Positions 39,256 to 48,039 of a DNA stretch of 64,000 bases are shown in pieces. The stretch is taken from the NCBI RefSeq assembly GCF_019670105.1, contig NZ_AP023032.1:747501-811500 (forward strand). Reading direction: 5' to 3'. Both the position numbers and the translations under genes were made by a program. The notes under the pieces were generated by a model, which was not told the DNA's origin, did no database searches, and saw nothing but the letters and a program-made list of their open reading frames with translations. Every line of letters begins with the position of its first letter. The first letter of the stretch is position 1. This DNA comes from Agarivorans albus. GTDB lineage: Bacteria > Pseudomonadota > Gammaproteobacteria > Enterobacterales > Celerinatantimonadaceae.

Positions 39256-40642
39256 GCGCAAGCAGGACCTCTCGGAAGCTGAGCTAAAGTTTGTTGACGA
39301 TATTAATGCTGCTATTTTGATGAAAACGCCACGTCGTTCTAAGCGTTTGTTGTGGCTTATTTTTGTTTTGCTAGCTTGCGCACTGTATTGGGCTCACTGG
39401 GCCAAAGTTGATGAAGTTACAGTAGGCAGCGGTAAAGTTATTCCTTCGCAACAAATTCAAACCATTCAGAATCTAGAAGGCGGTATTCTGAAGCAGATTT
39501 TGGTTAAAGAAGGAGAGCACGTCGAGCCAGCCCAGCCCTTATTGCTAATTGACGATACCCGCTTTCGTTCCGACTTTAGAGAACAACAACAACGGGTGAT
39601 TAACCTAGAAGGCGACGTGGCTCGTCTTAAAAGTGAAATTGCCAGTATTCAATTAAACCCTGAATTACCAACGCAGCAGTGGCGTGATCAAGTGCAAGTT
39701 GTTGAGGTCGACATCGCCTTTGATGATGAGTTTAAACAGCAATACCCCTCAGAAGTCACCGGCCAGCAGCTGCAAAAGTCAGCACGTTTAAGCGCATTAC
39801 AAAATCAGTTATCCATTACTGCTGGTCAAATAGAGCAAAAGCAGCAAGAGCTACTCGAGCTTAAGTCCAAAATTACCCATGTAAATACCAGTTACAATCT
39901 CGTCCTAGAAGAATTGCGAATTACCAAGCCTTTAGCCGAAGAAGGCATTGTCTCGCAAGTTGAGATATTAAAACTACGCCGCCAAGCCAACGATTTAAAT
40001 GGTGAGTTGCAAAGTAGCAAGTTGTTAGAACCTAAGATCAACAGCGCCATCGGCGAAACCATTTATAAGCGCCGAGATATCGCTCTTAACTTTCTTAGTG
40101 AGGCTCGCCGTGAGCTCAACCAAATTGAAGCAGAGCTACAACCTTTAAGCGAGGGGCAGGTTGGCTTGCGTGATAGGGTTGATAGAACCTCGGTGGTTTC
40201 TCCGGTAAAAGGCACGGTAAAGAAAATCTACATCAATACCGTTGGCGGCGTCGTCCAGCCAGGTATGAGCATCATGGAAATTGTCCCGATCGAAGATAAC
40301 CTTTTGGTTGAGGCGAAAATTCAGCCAAAAGATATTGCATTTCTTCGGCCAGGGCTTAAAACTGTTGTTAAATTCAGTGCTTACGATTTTTCTATCTACG
40401 GTGGATTGGACGGCCAACTAGAACATATTAGTGCCGACACCATTTTGGATGAAGAAGGGAATAGTTATTATTTGGTCAGGGTACGAACCGATAAAAACTA
40501 TTTAGGGAATGATGAAGCGCCATTGCCTATTATTCCCGGAATGCTATCTAGTGTAGATATCATCACTGGCAAGAAAAGTATTTTAGATTATTTGCTAAAA
40601 CCAATAATTAAAGCGCAACAATCAGCGCTACGCGAACGATAA
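39248..40642 (+). CDS. lapC: HlyD-family membrane fusion protein (LapC-like)
   Basis: The periplasmic adaptor linking the ABC transporter to the outer-membrane channel. The 464 residues have a short cytoplasmic start, one membrane helix (about 33-50, RLLWLIFVLLACALYWAHW), a lipoyl/barrel segment (VIPSQQIQTIQNLEGGILKQILVKEGEHVEPAQPLL), a long coiled coil (about 110-290), and the second lipoyl and beta-barrel part (RTSVVSPVKGTVKKIYINTVGGVVQPGMSIMEIVP). It overlaps lapB by 8 bases, so coupling is likely. Confidence 0.94.
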   Translation: MSKRKQDLSEAELKFVDDINAAILMKTPRRSKRLLWLIFVLLACALYWAHWAKVDEVTVGSGKVIPSQQIQTIQNLEGGILKQILVKEGEHVEPAQPLLLIDDTRFRSDFREQQQRVINLEGDVARLKSEIASIQLNPELPTQQWRDQVQVVEVDIAFDDEFKQQYPSEVTGQQLQKSARLSALQNQLSITAGQIEQKQQELLELKSKITHVNTSYNLVLEELRITKPLAEEGIVSQVEILKLRRQANDLNGELQSSKLLEPKINSAIGETIYKRRDIALNFLSEARRELNQIEAELQPLSEGQVGLRDRVDRTSVVSPVKGTVKKIYINTVGGVVQPGMSIMEIVPIEDNLLVEAKIQPKDIAFLRPGLKTVVKFSAYDFSIYGGLDGQLEHISADTILDEEGNSYYLVRVRTDKNYLGNDEAPLPIIPGMLSSVDIITGKKSILDYLLKPIIKAQQSALRER

Positions 40643-40690
40643 GAAAGTCTGTTTGCTAACCCTTTGGTTAGCCTACGACAAGGAGTGTTA

Positions 40691-41986
40691 ATGAATAAGC
40701 TGACCTTAACCCTAGCGTCTGGTCTATTGATGTCTTGTAACTTGGCTTCAGCACAGTCATTGGAGCAAGCGGTAGCTAAAGTGCTTACCGAGCATCCACA
40801 GCTGCAGTCATCTTTTAATCAATTTAAGGCCAGCAGCGAGCAATACCAAAGTGCCAAAGGCGGTTACTACCCAACGGTAGATCTCACCGCTGGTGCAGGT
40901 TGGGGCCAACGGGAAACTGAAACTCTGGGCGTAAATAGTGCTAATCCCACAGAAATTGGCGTGAGTATTCGCCAGCTTCTATTTAGTGGTTTTGCTACGT
41001 CAGGAGAGGTTACTCGTACTGAAAACGAAACCTTGGCCGATCAATGGCTGTTATATAACGATGCCGAAAACATTGCCTTGCGAGTGGTTGATGTTTACCT
41101 AGAAGTAATAAAGCAGCAACAGTTATCGGAACTTGCCGAAAGTAATCTGCAAACTCACTTGGCCATTCAAAAAGACATTAAAAAACGCACCGATTCGGGC
41201 GTTGGTTCTAGTGCTGATTTAACCCAAGTAAATGGCCGTGTTGCCCGAGCAACCACCAACTCGTTATCGGCAAAAAATAACCTGATGGACGCGCAAACTC
41301 AGTTTTTGCGAGTGGTTAACGAGTTACCCAAAGATTTAGTACAACCGGGTGCCGATGTCGCCTTGCTACCTGCAGACCTTGATGCAGCGCTTGCCGCGGC
41401 TTTAGATGTGCACCCAACCCTTAAGTCGGCTCAATACGACGTTGCTGCCGCGAATGCACAAACTACCGTAGCTAAAGCTAATAACTATCCTGAAATTGCC
41501 TTGGAGTTAGATGGTAACTGGGATCGTAACCAAAACGGTTTGGATGATACTAAAGATTATGAGTTAGCCGCGATGCTCCGCCTGCGTTACAACTTGTTTA
41601 ACGGTGGCAGTGATGCCGCTGAAATTCGCCGCAGTGCTTACGATGTTAATCGTGCAAAAGCTGTGGGCGAAGACGCGCATCGTCAAGTTAGCGAGGGTAC
41701 CCGTTTAGCTTGGAATGCTTGGGATGTATTGGTTCGTCAAAAATCCTTTCTGCAACAGCATGTTGAGGCGAGCTTTCAAACCGTTGAGGCCTACAAAAAG
41801 CAATTTAACTTAGGCAAACGTAGCTTGTTAGATGTACTGAATACCGAAAATGAACTATTTGAAGCGCAAAATGAATTCATTAGTGCCGACATTGATGAAC
41901 TTCGCGCGAAATACCGTTTACTCAATGCCACAGGCTTATTGCTTGAGGCCTTACGTGTTAATCGACCAGAGGACTGGACTTTTTAA
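40691..41986 (+). CDS. lapE: TolC-family outer membrane channel (LapE-like)
   Basis: The outer-membrane exit duct of the type I system, and in Lap systems the pore in which the adhesin is retained. From the ATG at 40691 (ACAAGGAG upstream) it has 431 residues: a signal peptide (MNKLTLTLASGLLMSCNLASAQ), then the two TolC repeats with helical coiled coils. Typical blocks are SLEQAVAKVLTEHPQL, AEIRRSAYDVNRAK and YKKQFNLGKRSLLDVLNTENELFEA. A TTG at 40664 would put nine extra residues before the signal peptide. The stop overlaps the next ATG by one base. Confidence 0.93.
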   Translation: MNKLTLTLASGLLMSCNLASAQSLEQAVAKVLTEHPQLQSSFNQFKASSEQYQSAKGGYYPTVDLTAGAGWGQRETETLGVNSANPTEIGVSIRQLLFSGFATSGEVTRTENETLADQWLLYNDAENIALRVVDVYLEVIKQQQLSELAESNLQTHLAIQKDIKKRTDSGVGSSADLTQVNGRVARATTNSLSAKNNLMDAQTQFLRVVNELPKDLVQPGADVALLPADLDAALAAALDVHPTLKSAQYDVAAANAQTTVAKANNYPEIALELDGNWDRNQNGLDDTKDYELAAMLRLRYNLFNGGSDAAEIRRSAYDVNRAKAVGEDAHRQVSEGTRLAWNAWDVLVRQKSFLQQHVEASFQTVEAYKKQFNLGKRSLLDVLNTENELFEAQNEFISADIDELRAKYRLLNATGLLLEALRVNRPEDWTF

Positions 41987-42591
41987 TGAAAAACAAGAGC
42001 TTAATTGTCGCAGCGGCTGTTTTGGCCTTAACTGCGTGTAGTCAAACTGCTGATACTTACCAGGCTGAGCCTGCTAATTACGACCGCCAAGACCAAGATG
42101 GTGATGGCGTTATCAATGAGCGCGATCTTTGCCCGGATACCGAAGCGGGTGCAGCGGTTGATAACGATGGCTGTTCAGAGTTTCAAAGCGTAGATGATGG
42201 TTATGAGTTGATGGTCTTTTTTGGCCACGATTCAAGCAAACTAACCGATGAATATGCTCCGCAGCTTCAACAAGTTGCCGACTTTATGCAAAAGTATCCA
42301 GAGGTGAAAATCAGTGTTGAAGGCTACGCTAGCGCTAGTGGCAGTAAGTCTTACAACCTTAAGCTGTCTAAACGTCGTGCCGCAAGTGTACGCCAGCAAT
42401 TAATCGACGACTACGCTGTGAGCGCAGAGCGCATTGAGCTAGAAGCAATTGGGGAAGAAGAGTTGTTGGCTGCTGGTGATTCAGAACAGGCAGAAGCTGC
42501 TAATCGCCGAGCTCGAATTTTTGTACAAGAACAATACCGTGAAGCGGTTCCTCGCTGGTCAATTTATACGCCGCACTTAAAGCAGCAATAG
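41986..42591 (+). CDS. OmpA-family lipoprotein with thrombospondin type 3-like motif
   Basis: A 201-residue lipoprotein: signal ending LTACSQ (lipidated cysteine near residue 18), a short calcium-binding segment DQDGDGVINERDLCPDTEAG, and an OmpA/Pal peptidoglycan-binding domain (about 75-185) with FFGHDSSKL, SVEGYASASGSKSYNLKLSKRRA and NRRARI. It starts inside the lapE stop (TAATG), so it is translated with the channel gene. It may anchor the secretion complex to the cell wall; that role is inferred from position. Confidence 0.9.
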   Translation: MKNKSLIVAAAVLALTACSQTADTYQAEPANYDRQDQDGDGVINERDLCPDTEAGAAVDNDGCSEFQSVDDGYELMVFFGHDSSKLTDEYAPQLQQVADFMQKYPEVKISVEGYASASGSKSYNLKLSKRRAASVRQQLIDDYAVSAERIELEAIGEEELLAAGDSEQAEAANRRARIFVQEQYREAVPRWSIYTPHLKQQ

Positions 42592-42595
42592 GCTA

Positions 42596-43267
42596 ATGCG
42601 AGGGCTTTTAGCTAGGTGGTGGATAGCAGTATTGGCTTGGCCAATATTGTTATTTGCTACCGCTTACCAGCTAGAAGAACTCGCCAGCACAGTTCGCAAT
42701 TTCTATGGTGAAAAAGCCGAACTTAGAGTTCGAGCTTGGCGCCAAACCATCAATGATGGTCATGACTTAAGCGAAGCAGACCAGCTTCGCTCCATTAATG
42801 ATTTCTTCAATCAAATGCAATTTGTTGATGATATTGATGTGTGGGGGCAAGAAGACTACTGGGCCACTCCCGTCGAATTCTTGGGCGCCGCAGCCGGAGA
42901 TTGTGACGACTTTAGCATTGCCAAATACTTCTCGTTAATAGAACTGGGCGTGAGTGATGAAAAGATGCGCTTGGTTTATGTAAAGTCGCTTACTTACAAC
43001 CAATTTCATATGGTGGTGGCATACTATGAAACGCCTTCATCAATACCGATTATTCTCGATAACATCAATCCAAATATATTGCCGGCGACGCAACGTGGCG
43101 ATTTAGTACCTATATACAGTTTTAATGGTCAGCACTTGTGGTTGATGAAAGAAAAAGGCCGTGGTCAGTTAGCCGGCAAATCTAGTCGTCTTAAGCTTTG
43201 GACCGATCTCCAGCAACGCTGGCGGCTAAATAAACTCAAAAAACCAGTAAAGAATTTCGATGCTTAG
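42596..43267 (+). CDS. lapG: Periplasmic cysteine protease LapG (adhesin-releasing)
   Basis: A transglutaminase-like cysteine protease that cuts the retention module of LapA-type adhesins. The 223 residues begin with a hydrophobic signal or anchor (about 5-24). The catalytic triad is visible as C103 (AAGDCDDFS), H138 (QFHMVV) and D155 (ILDNIN), with spacings of 35 and 17 residues, close to those of P. fluorescens LapG. Calcium-binding aspartates DCDD follow the cysteine. It lies 4 bases after the OmpA gene and 9 bases before lapD, its inhibitor-receptor. Loss of function would lock the adhesin on the cell. Confidence 0.94.
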   Translation: MRGLLARWWIAVLAWPILLFATAYQLEELASTVRNFYGEKAELRVRAWRQTINDGHDLSEADQLRSINDFFNQMQFVDDIDVWGQEDYWATPVEFLGAAAGDCDDFSIAKYFSLIELGVSDEKMRLVYVKSLTYNQFHMVVAYYETPSSIPIILDNINPNILPATQRGDLVPIYSFNGQHLWLMKEKGRGQLAGKSSRLKLWTDLQQRWRLNKLKKPVKNFDA

Positions 43268-43276
43268 GGGAACACT

Positions 43277-45208
43277 ATGACCTTATATCGCCAGTTGTTA
43301 ATTGTGGTACTGCTTATCTACGGCGGCCTGCTGGCTGTGGTATTTAGTATCGAAATCGGCAATACCCGTAGTTACTTGTCTGAGCAGCAACTATCAGATG
43401 TAAACAATACAAGCACTTCTTTAGGTTTGTCCCTAAGCCCCTATCTAGAAGATGAAGATGTAATTGGTGCCGAGTCGGTAATTAACGCCATGTTCGACAG
43501 TGGCTACTATCAGCAAATTAGTCTTAAGTTGTTTGCTGACGACAGCCTGATCGACCGCCAAAATTCTCGCTCTATTGATGGCGTGCCCGAGTGGTTTACT
43601 TCACTTGAATTATTTCAGCCCAGCGCTCAAGAACAGGTATTAACCAGTGGTTGGATGCAGCTAGGCGAACTAAAAGTAGTTGGCCACCCTGGTTTTGCTT
43701 ATTTGCAACTGTGGAACGCCATGGTTGATTTAGCAAAGCTGTTTGTCGTGGGGTACTTAGCAACGGTGTTGCTATTAATGCGGGCGTTACGTTATTTGTT
43801 AAAACCACTGGAGCAAATTCAACAGCAAGCTAAGTTAATTGAGCAGCGTAATTTTGGCCAAACTATTCCCTTGCCACACACTCAAGAGTTGCGCAGTGTA
43901 GTGGGTGCAATTAACCATATGTCGGATAACATTGCCCAGCAGTTTGAAAGCCAAGTACAAGAAGCTAGCGCTTTGCGCCAGCAAGCGTTTCAAGACTCGG
44001 TATCAGGCTTAGGTAATCGCGCTTACTTCATCAATCAAAGCAAATCTTGGTTAGCTGAGTCCGGAGTGGGTGGGGTTGCGCTATTGTCTCTCGATATTAT
44101 TGAAGCCATTCACGTGCGTGATGGTTTTAGTGCTCGGGATGAGTTTATTCATTCTGTAGGGGAGCTGTTTACCGCTTATACCCAGCAACAGCAGCAATTG
44201 GTATTTGCCCGCATTAGCAATTTAGAATTTGCAGTATTAGCCGAGGGTTTCGATCAGCAACAACTGTTAGGTCTTGCAGAGGAAATTAATAAAGATTTAT
44301 TGTCCCGCTTAGCTACGTGGAAGCAGTACATGCCTCGACCATTGGTGATGGGCTTAGTATTGCGCCAGAAAGATGAAAACATAGGCGAGCTATTAACTGC
44401 GGCAGATACCGCGTTACATAACGCTCGCGAGTTGCGCGAAGGCTTCTTTAGTTTGGCCGATGTTGAGCATACGCATATTCCGCGCAGCCAATGGAAGCAG
44501 CTACTCGAAAATACCATTAGTCGCCAAAGCTTGGCTTACAAGGCGCAGGTAGTTAACTTTATTCATAGCGACAAAGTATTGCACCACGAGTTGTTTACCA
44601 CCATTGAAGTGGATGCTCAGCATTACGCAGCGGGTCAGTTTATGCCGGCGGTTGAGCAATTTAGATTGGGCGCTCAGTTTGACCAAATGGTGGTTGAGCA
44701 AGCCGCGCGAGCTTTGCAGCAAGACAATAACTTAAGCTTGGCAATTAACTTAACTTTATCGGCCATTAGCGAAGCGAGTTTTTTAGCGTGGTTAGTCGAA
44801 CTGGCACAGCAGTATCAAACGGTGGCATCGCGAATGGCTTTTGAAATTCCAGAAACGGCTTTTTTGCAAGAGAATACCCAGTTAGAAGCCAGTTTAGACA
44901 GTTTAAGAGATTTGGGTTTCCAAATTGGTATTGATCAATACGGGCGTAATCTAAACTCCCTAAACTACTTAAGTCGGGTTAAACCTAATTACGTTAAAAT
45001 TGACTATGGTTATACAGCACAGGCCTTGGCCGAAGATGGCGATAGCCACTTCTTAAGTGCGATATGTAGAGCCGCACGCAATTTACAAATTATCACGGTG
45101 GCACAGCGAGTCGAAAATCAACAGCAAGTTGAGCTGCTGTCGGCCTTGCCAGTAGACGCCTATCAAGGTTATGTTGCTCCTCCTCAGCGTTTTACGTTGA
45201 ATGATTAA
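43277..45208 (+). CDS. lapD: LapD-type c-di-GMP receptor (degenerate GGDEF-EAL)
   Basis: An inner-membrane receptor that binds LapG when cytoplasmic c-di-GMP is high. In 643 residues it has an N-terminal helix (about 5-25), a periplasmic domain (25-150) with the conserved GW (SGWMQLGELKVVG), a second helix (about 153-172), a HAMP linker, then GGDEF-like and EAL-like domains. The GGDEF motif is replaced by SNLEF and the EAL region reads KVLHHELFTTI, so neither cyclase nor phosphodiesterase activity is expected, as for known LapD. Its place next to lapG supports the call. Confidence 0.94.
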   Translation: MTLYRQLLIVVLLIYGGLLAVVFSIEIGNTRSYLSEQQLSDVNNTSTSLGLSLSPYLEDEDVIGAESVINAMFDSGYYQQISLKLFADDSLIDRQNSRSIDGVPEWFTSLELFQPSAQEQVLTSGWMQLGELKVVGHPGFAYLQLWNAMVDLAKLFVVGYLATVLLLMRALRYLLKPLEQIQQQAKLIEQRNFGQTIPLPHTQELRSVVGAINHMSDNIAQQFESQVQEASALRQQAFQDSVSGLGNRAYFINQSKSWLAESGVGGVALLSLDIIEAIHVRDGFSARDEFIHSVGELFTAYTQQQQQLVFARISNLEFAVLAEGFDQQQLLGLAEEINKDLLSRLATWKQYMPRPLVMGLVLRQKDENIGELLTAADTALHNARELREGFFSLADVEHTHIPRSQWKQLLENTISRQSLAYKAQVVNFIHSDKVLHHELFTTIEVDAQHYAAGQFMPAVEQFRLGAQFDQMVVEQAARALQQDNNLSLAINLTLSAISEASFLAWLVELAQQYQTVASRMAFEIPETAFLQENTQLEASLDSLRDLGFQIGIDQYGRNLNSLNYLSRVKPNYVKIDYGYTAQALAEDGDSHFLSAICRAARNLQIITVAQRVENQQQVELLSALPVDAYQGYVAPPQRFTLND

Positions 45209-45233
45209 GTGCACTAATGAGCAGAGGTAAGTA

Positions 45234-45923
45234 ATGAACAAATTATTGTTAATGGGCTTGGTTGCCTGCAGTGTTAGCATCTCTCCGGCATTTGCCGCTT
45301 TGCTACATACTAGTGGCGAGGCTAAGTTAGTGGTGATTGCCGACCAAGTGCAGGTGGATTTACATGCTACTAGTCTGGCAAAAACGGCCAGTGATGCAAA
45401 ACAGCAGGTAGATAAAATAGTTAAAGTTACTCAATCAAACCTCGCCAATTTATTAACTGACTCAGACCGCTTTGAAGCCAGCCAACTGCAAATTCAGGCT
45501 GAATACAAATACCAAGACAGAGAACGGGTGTTTGTGGGTTATCGCGCGCAGCGCAGTATTATTGTTGAGCTGGCCAACCTAGACGGGCTAACTCAAGTAC
45601 TTGATGCAGCTATGTTGAGTGGGGTGAATGAAGTGCGTCAGCTACAATACAAAAGCTCACAAGAAGAACAGTACAAGCAACAAGTGCGCGCTATGGCTGT
45701 GAACGATTCTTATGTTAAGGCTAAGCAGTTGGCAGAAGGCTATGAAGGCCAACTAGGACCGGTGGTTGAAGTTAATTACCGTAACCAATCTGCTATTCCA
45801 GTGATGAAGATAGAACGCGCCACTCTAGCTGCAACCGATACTAACGCCGGCTCCTATCAGGCTGCTCAACTTATTTATAGAGATAGTGTTGATGTGAGCT
45901 TTGAATTGCTAACCGAAGAGTAG
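45234..45923 (+). CDS. SIMPL domain-containing protein (DUF541)
   Basis: A 229-residue periplasmic protein with a signal peptide (LLLMGLVACSVSISPAFAA) and a single SIMPL/DUF541 domain (TSGEAKLVVIADQVQVDLHATSLAKTASDAKQQVDK... in form). The function of the family is not well defined; some members are tied to oxidative stress or outer-membrane organisation. It lies 25 bases after lapD with an AGAGGTAAG ribosome site, and shares the terminator at 45979. It may be part of the lap transcript without being part of the system. Confidence 0.85.
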   Translation: MNKLLLMGLVACSVSISPAFAALLHTSGEAKLVVIADQVQVDLHATSLAKTASDAKQQVDKIVKVTQSNLANLLTDSDRFEASQLQIQAEYKYQDRERVFVGYRAQRSIIVELANLDGLTQVLDAAMLSGVNEVRQLQYKSSQEEQYKQQVRAMAVNDSYVKAKQLAEGYEGQLGPVVEVNYRNQSAIPVMKIERATLAATDTNAGSYQAAQLIYRDSVDVSFELLTEE

Positions 45924-45978
45924 CTGCGCCAACCTAGTGATTTGCTTATTATTGCTATGTTAGTTAGCTGAATAAATA

Positions 45979-46009
45979 AAAGCCCAAACAATATTTGTTT
46001 GGGCTTTTG
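45979..46009. terminator. Bidirectional terminator
   Basis: Perfect stem AAAAGCCCAAACAA/TTGTTTGGGCTTTT with loop TAT between the SIMPL gene (+) and the sugar-binding protein gene (-). Confidence 0.9.
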
Positions 46010-46023
46010 CTTCTTAGTGAAAT

Positions 46024-46998
46024 CTAGTAAGCAGCGTCGGTTACCACAAATTCGCTAGCATTATTGGTGTCGATAAGCTCGGCCGCCAAGATAACTCGAG
46101 AAGGTGCACTGTGGTACATCTTGCCTAGCATTTCATGGCGAGCTCCGGTAATCGCTAAAGCAATGCCAGAGGCTACCATGCTTGGTGGGTAGGTGACGGT
46201 AGCGCGAACTACTGGGTTACCATCTACCACCATTTTGATGATGTCTTGCGAACCGGCTCCACCTAATACGGTTTTAATGTCGGTTCTACCAGATTCTTTA
46301 ATCGCCTGCATCACGCCTTTTAGCATGTCATCATCTTGGCACCAAACCGCATCAATCTCTGGGTGTTTTTGTAAGTAGTTTTCCATTACGGCTAGTGCTT
46401 TCTGGGTAGACCAATCGGCAGGCTGGCTATCGAGAATGCTCATGCCTTTATGCTGAGCAATCACCTCGTTAAACGCGTCTACCCGTTGTTTGTTAATAGG
46501 AATAGACATGCCTTCAATAACTACTACCTTGCCTTTGCCATCCATTTCTTTAGCCAGCCATTCGCCACTCACACTGCCTAAACCTGCGTTGTCACCAGCA
46601 ATAAATACATTTTGCGCTGGTGTTTCTAATTCGCGGTCTACTACTACGGTGTAGATGCCGCTGCCGTAGGCTTCTTCAATCACTTTTTGTAAGGTGGCGG
46701 GGTTGTGCGGCAAAATAACCAAGGCATCAATGCCCTTAATCATCAAATCTTCCACATCGCCAACTTGCTTTGAACCAGAGCTGGCAGCCACTACGTAAAA
46801 CTCTATATCGTCTTCACTTTTCTTAAAGTCGTCGGCGGCCTTTTCTGCCCACCACAACAAGCCTGCGGTCCAACCGTGGTCTGCCGAGGGAACGGATACA
46901 CCCACTTTTAAGGTTTTAGCTACTGCGGCGTTTAATCCCAGTGAGGCAATAAAAGTGGCGGCAAGTAGTAATTTTCCTATGTGTTGCAATAAACGCAT
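46024..46998 (-). CDS. Sugar ABC transporter, periplasmic binding protein (RbsB-like)
   Basis: A 324-residue periplasmic protein of the ribose/galactose-binding type 1 family. Signal peptide about 1-27 (LLLAATFIASLGLNAAVAKT). The core KVGVSVPSADHGWTAGLLWWAEKAADDF, IDALVILPHNPATLQKVIEEAYGSGIYTVVVDRE and IFIAGDNAG-like blocks are typical. The bound sugar cannot be read from the sequence. It is the last gene of the minus-strand operon isomerase - oxidoreductase - ATPase - permease - binding protein, under a LacI-type operator. Confidence 0.93.
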   Translation of the reverse strand: MRLLQHIGKLLLAATFIASLGLNAAVAKTLKVGVSVPSADHGWTAGLLWWAEKAADDFKKSEDDIEFYVVAASSGSKQVGDVEDLMIKGIDALVILPHNPATLQKVIEEAYGSGIYTVVVDRELETPAQNVFIAGDNAGLGSVSGEWLAKEMDGKGKVVVIEGMSIPINKQRVDAFNEVIAQHKGMSILDSQPADWSTQKALAVMENYLQKHPEIDAVWCQDDDMLKGVMQAIKESGRTDIKTVLGGAGSQDIIKMVVDGNPVVRATVTYPPSMVASGIALAITGARHEMLGKMYHSAPSRVILAAELIDTNNASEFVVTDAAY

Positions 46999-47034
46999 GA
47001 GTTACTCTCCTTTGTATTAATGTACGGTGTTGGT

Positions 47035-48039
47035 TTAGCGGTCGCGTTTAAATTGCATGAGCACTGCAATCAAAATCACTAAGCCTTTTACCGTTCCTTG
47101 TAAGTAGGGGGACACCCCCATTAAATTCAGCATGTTGTTAATAATGCCTAATATGATGGCGCCGATAACGGTGCCCCATAAGGTGCCTTTGCCGCCAGAC
47201 AGCGAAGTGCCGCCTATTACAACCGCTGCAATGGCGTCGAGTTCGTAAAACAAGCCCGCATCACCAGGGCTCACCGAATTTAGTCGTGATGACAGCATCA
47301 CCGCAGACAAACCCACGGTGAAACCAACAATCACAAAAGTAAGAAAATAAACGCGCTGTACATTAATCGCAGAATAGGTGGCCACTTTGGGGTTAGAGCC
47401 CACCGCACATACATGGCGGCCAAAAGCGGTATGCCGCAAGATAAGGTGGCCTAAAAATGCGAGGCCGATAAACAGCCAAACTGGAATAGGAATGCCCAGC
47501 CAATAGCCACCGCCAATGTCGGGGTAGTGGCTATTTTGCGAGACCATTTCTCCGGCATCACTAATGTATAGGGTTAAGGAGCGGAATATAGACATGGTTG
47601 CCAAGGTGGCGACAAACGCGGTGATTTTCCCTTTGGTGGTGAGTAAACCATTTACCGCGCCAAAAGCTGCACCCATGGCCATCGACGCAGCAATAGAAAC
47701 GGTCACTGCCATCCAACCATCACCTAAATAGTTGAGCAGCATAATCACCAGTACACCCACTAAGGCGACCATTGAACCCACCGATAAATCTATTCCGCCG
47801 GCAATAATCACAAAGGTCATTCCTAGGGCAATAATGCCGGTATAGGAGACTTGTCTAAGCACATTGGTAAGATTTCTTGGGATAAGGAAGTGGTCACTGG
47901 CCATGGCCGACAGCACCACCAAAATGAGTAACGCGACTAAAGGGGCCCAGTTAGACAGAGTAAATTTAGGCAGCTTATTTAACCAACTGGTATTAGGGCT
48001 TAACCCAGATTTTTGATTCATTTTAGCAACCTCACTCAT
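47035..48039 (-). CDS. Sugar ABC transporter permease (RbsC-like)
   Basis: A 334-residue inner-membrane permease of the ribose/xylose type. Eight to ten hydrophobic segments follow a hydrophilic N-terminal tail of about 30 residues. The family motif GGIDLSVGSMVALVG is at about residues 86-100, and VVIGGTSLSGGKGTLWGTVIGAIILGIINN near 270-300. It overlaps the ATPase gene by 4 bases, and 36 bases separate it from the binding-protein gene. Confidence 0.94.
   Translation of the reverse strand: MSEVAKMNQKSGLSPNTSWLNKLPKFTLSNWAPLVALLILVVLSAMASDHFLIPRNLTNVLRQVSYTGIIALGMTFVIIAGGIDLSVGSMVALVGVLVIMLLNYLGDGWMAVTVSIAASMAMGAAFGAVNGLLTTKGKITAFVATLATMSIFRSLTLYISDAGEMVSQNSHYPDIGGGYWLGIPIPVWLFIGLAFLGHLILRHTAFGRHVCAVGSNPKVATYSAINVQRVYFLTFVIVGFTVGLSAVMLSSRLNSVSPGDAGLFYELDAIAAVVIGGTSLSGGKGTLWGTVIGAIILGIINNMLNLMGVSPYLQGTVKGLVILIAVLMQFKRDR

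Noticed and set aside
40664-40690. Upstream TTG start of the TolC-like gene
   Set aside because: It would hide the signal peptide and lacks the ribosome site found before the ATG at 40691.
43277-45208. Active diguanylate cyclase or phosphodiesterase
   Set aside because: Both GGDEF and EAL motifs are degenerate and the gene follows lapG, so it is a receptor.
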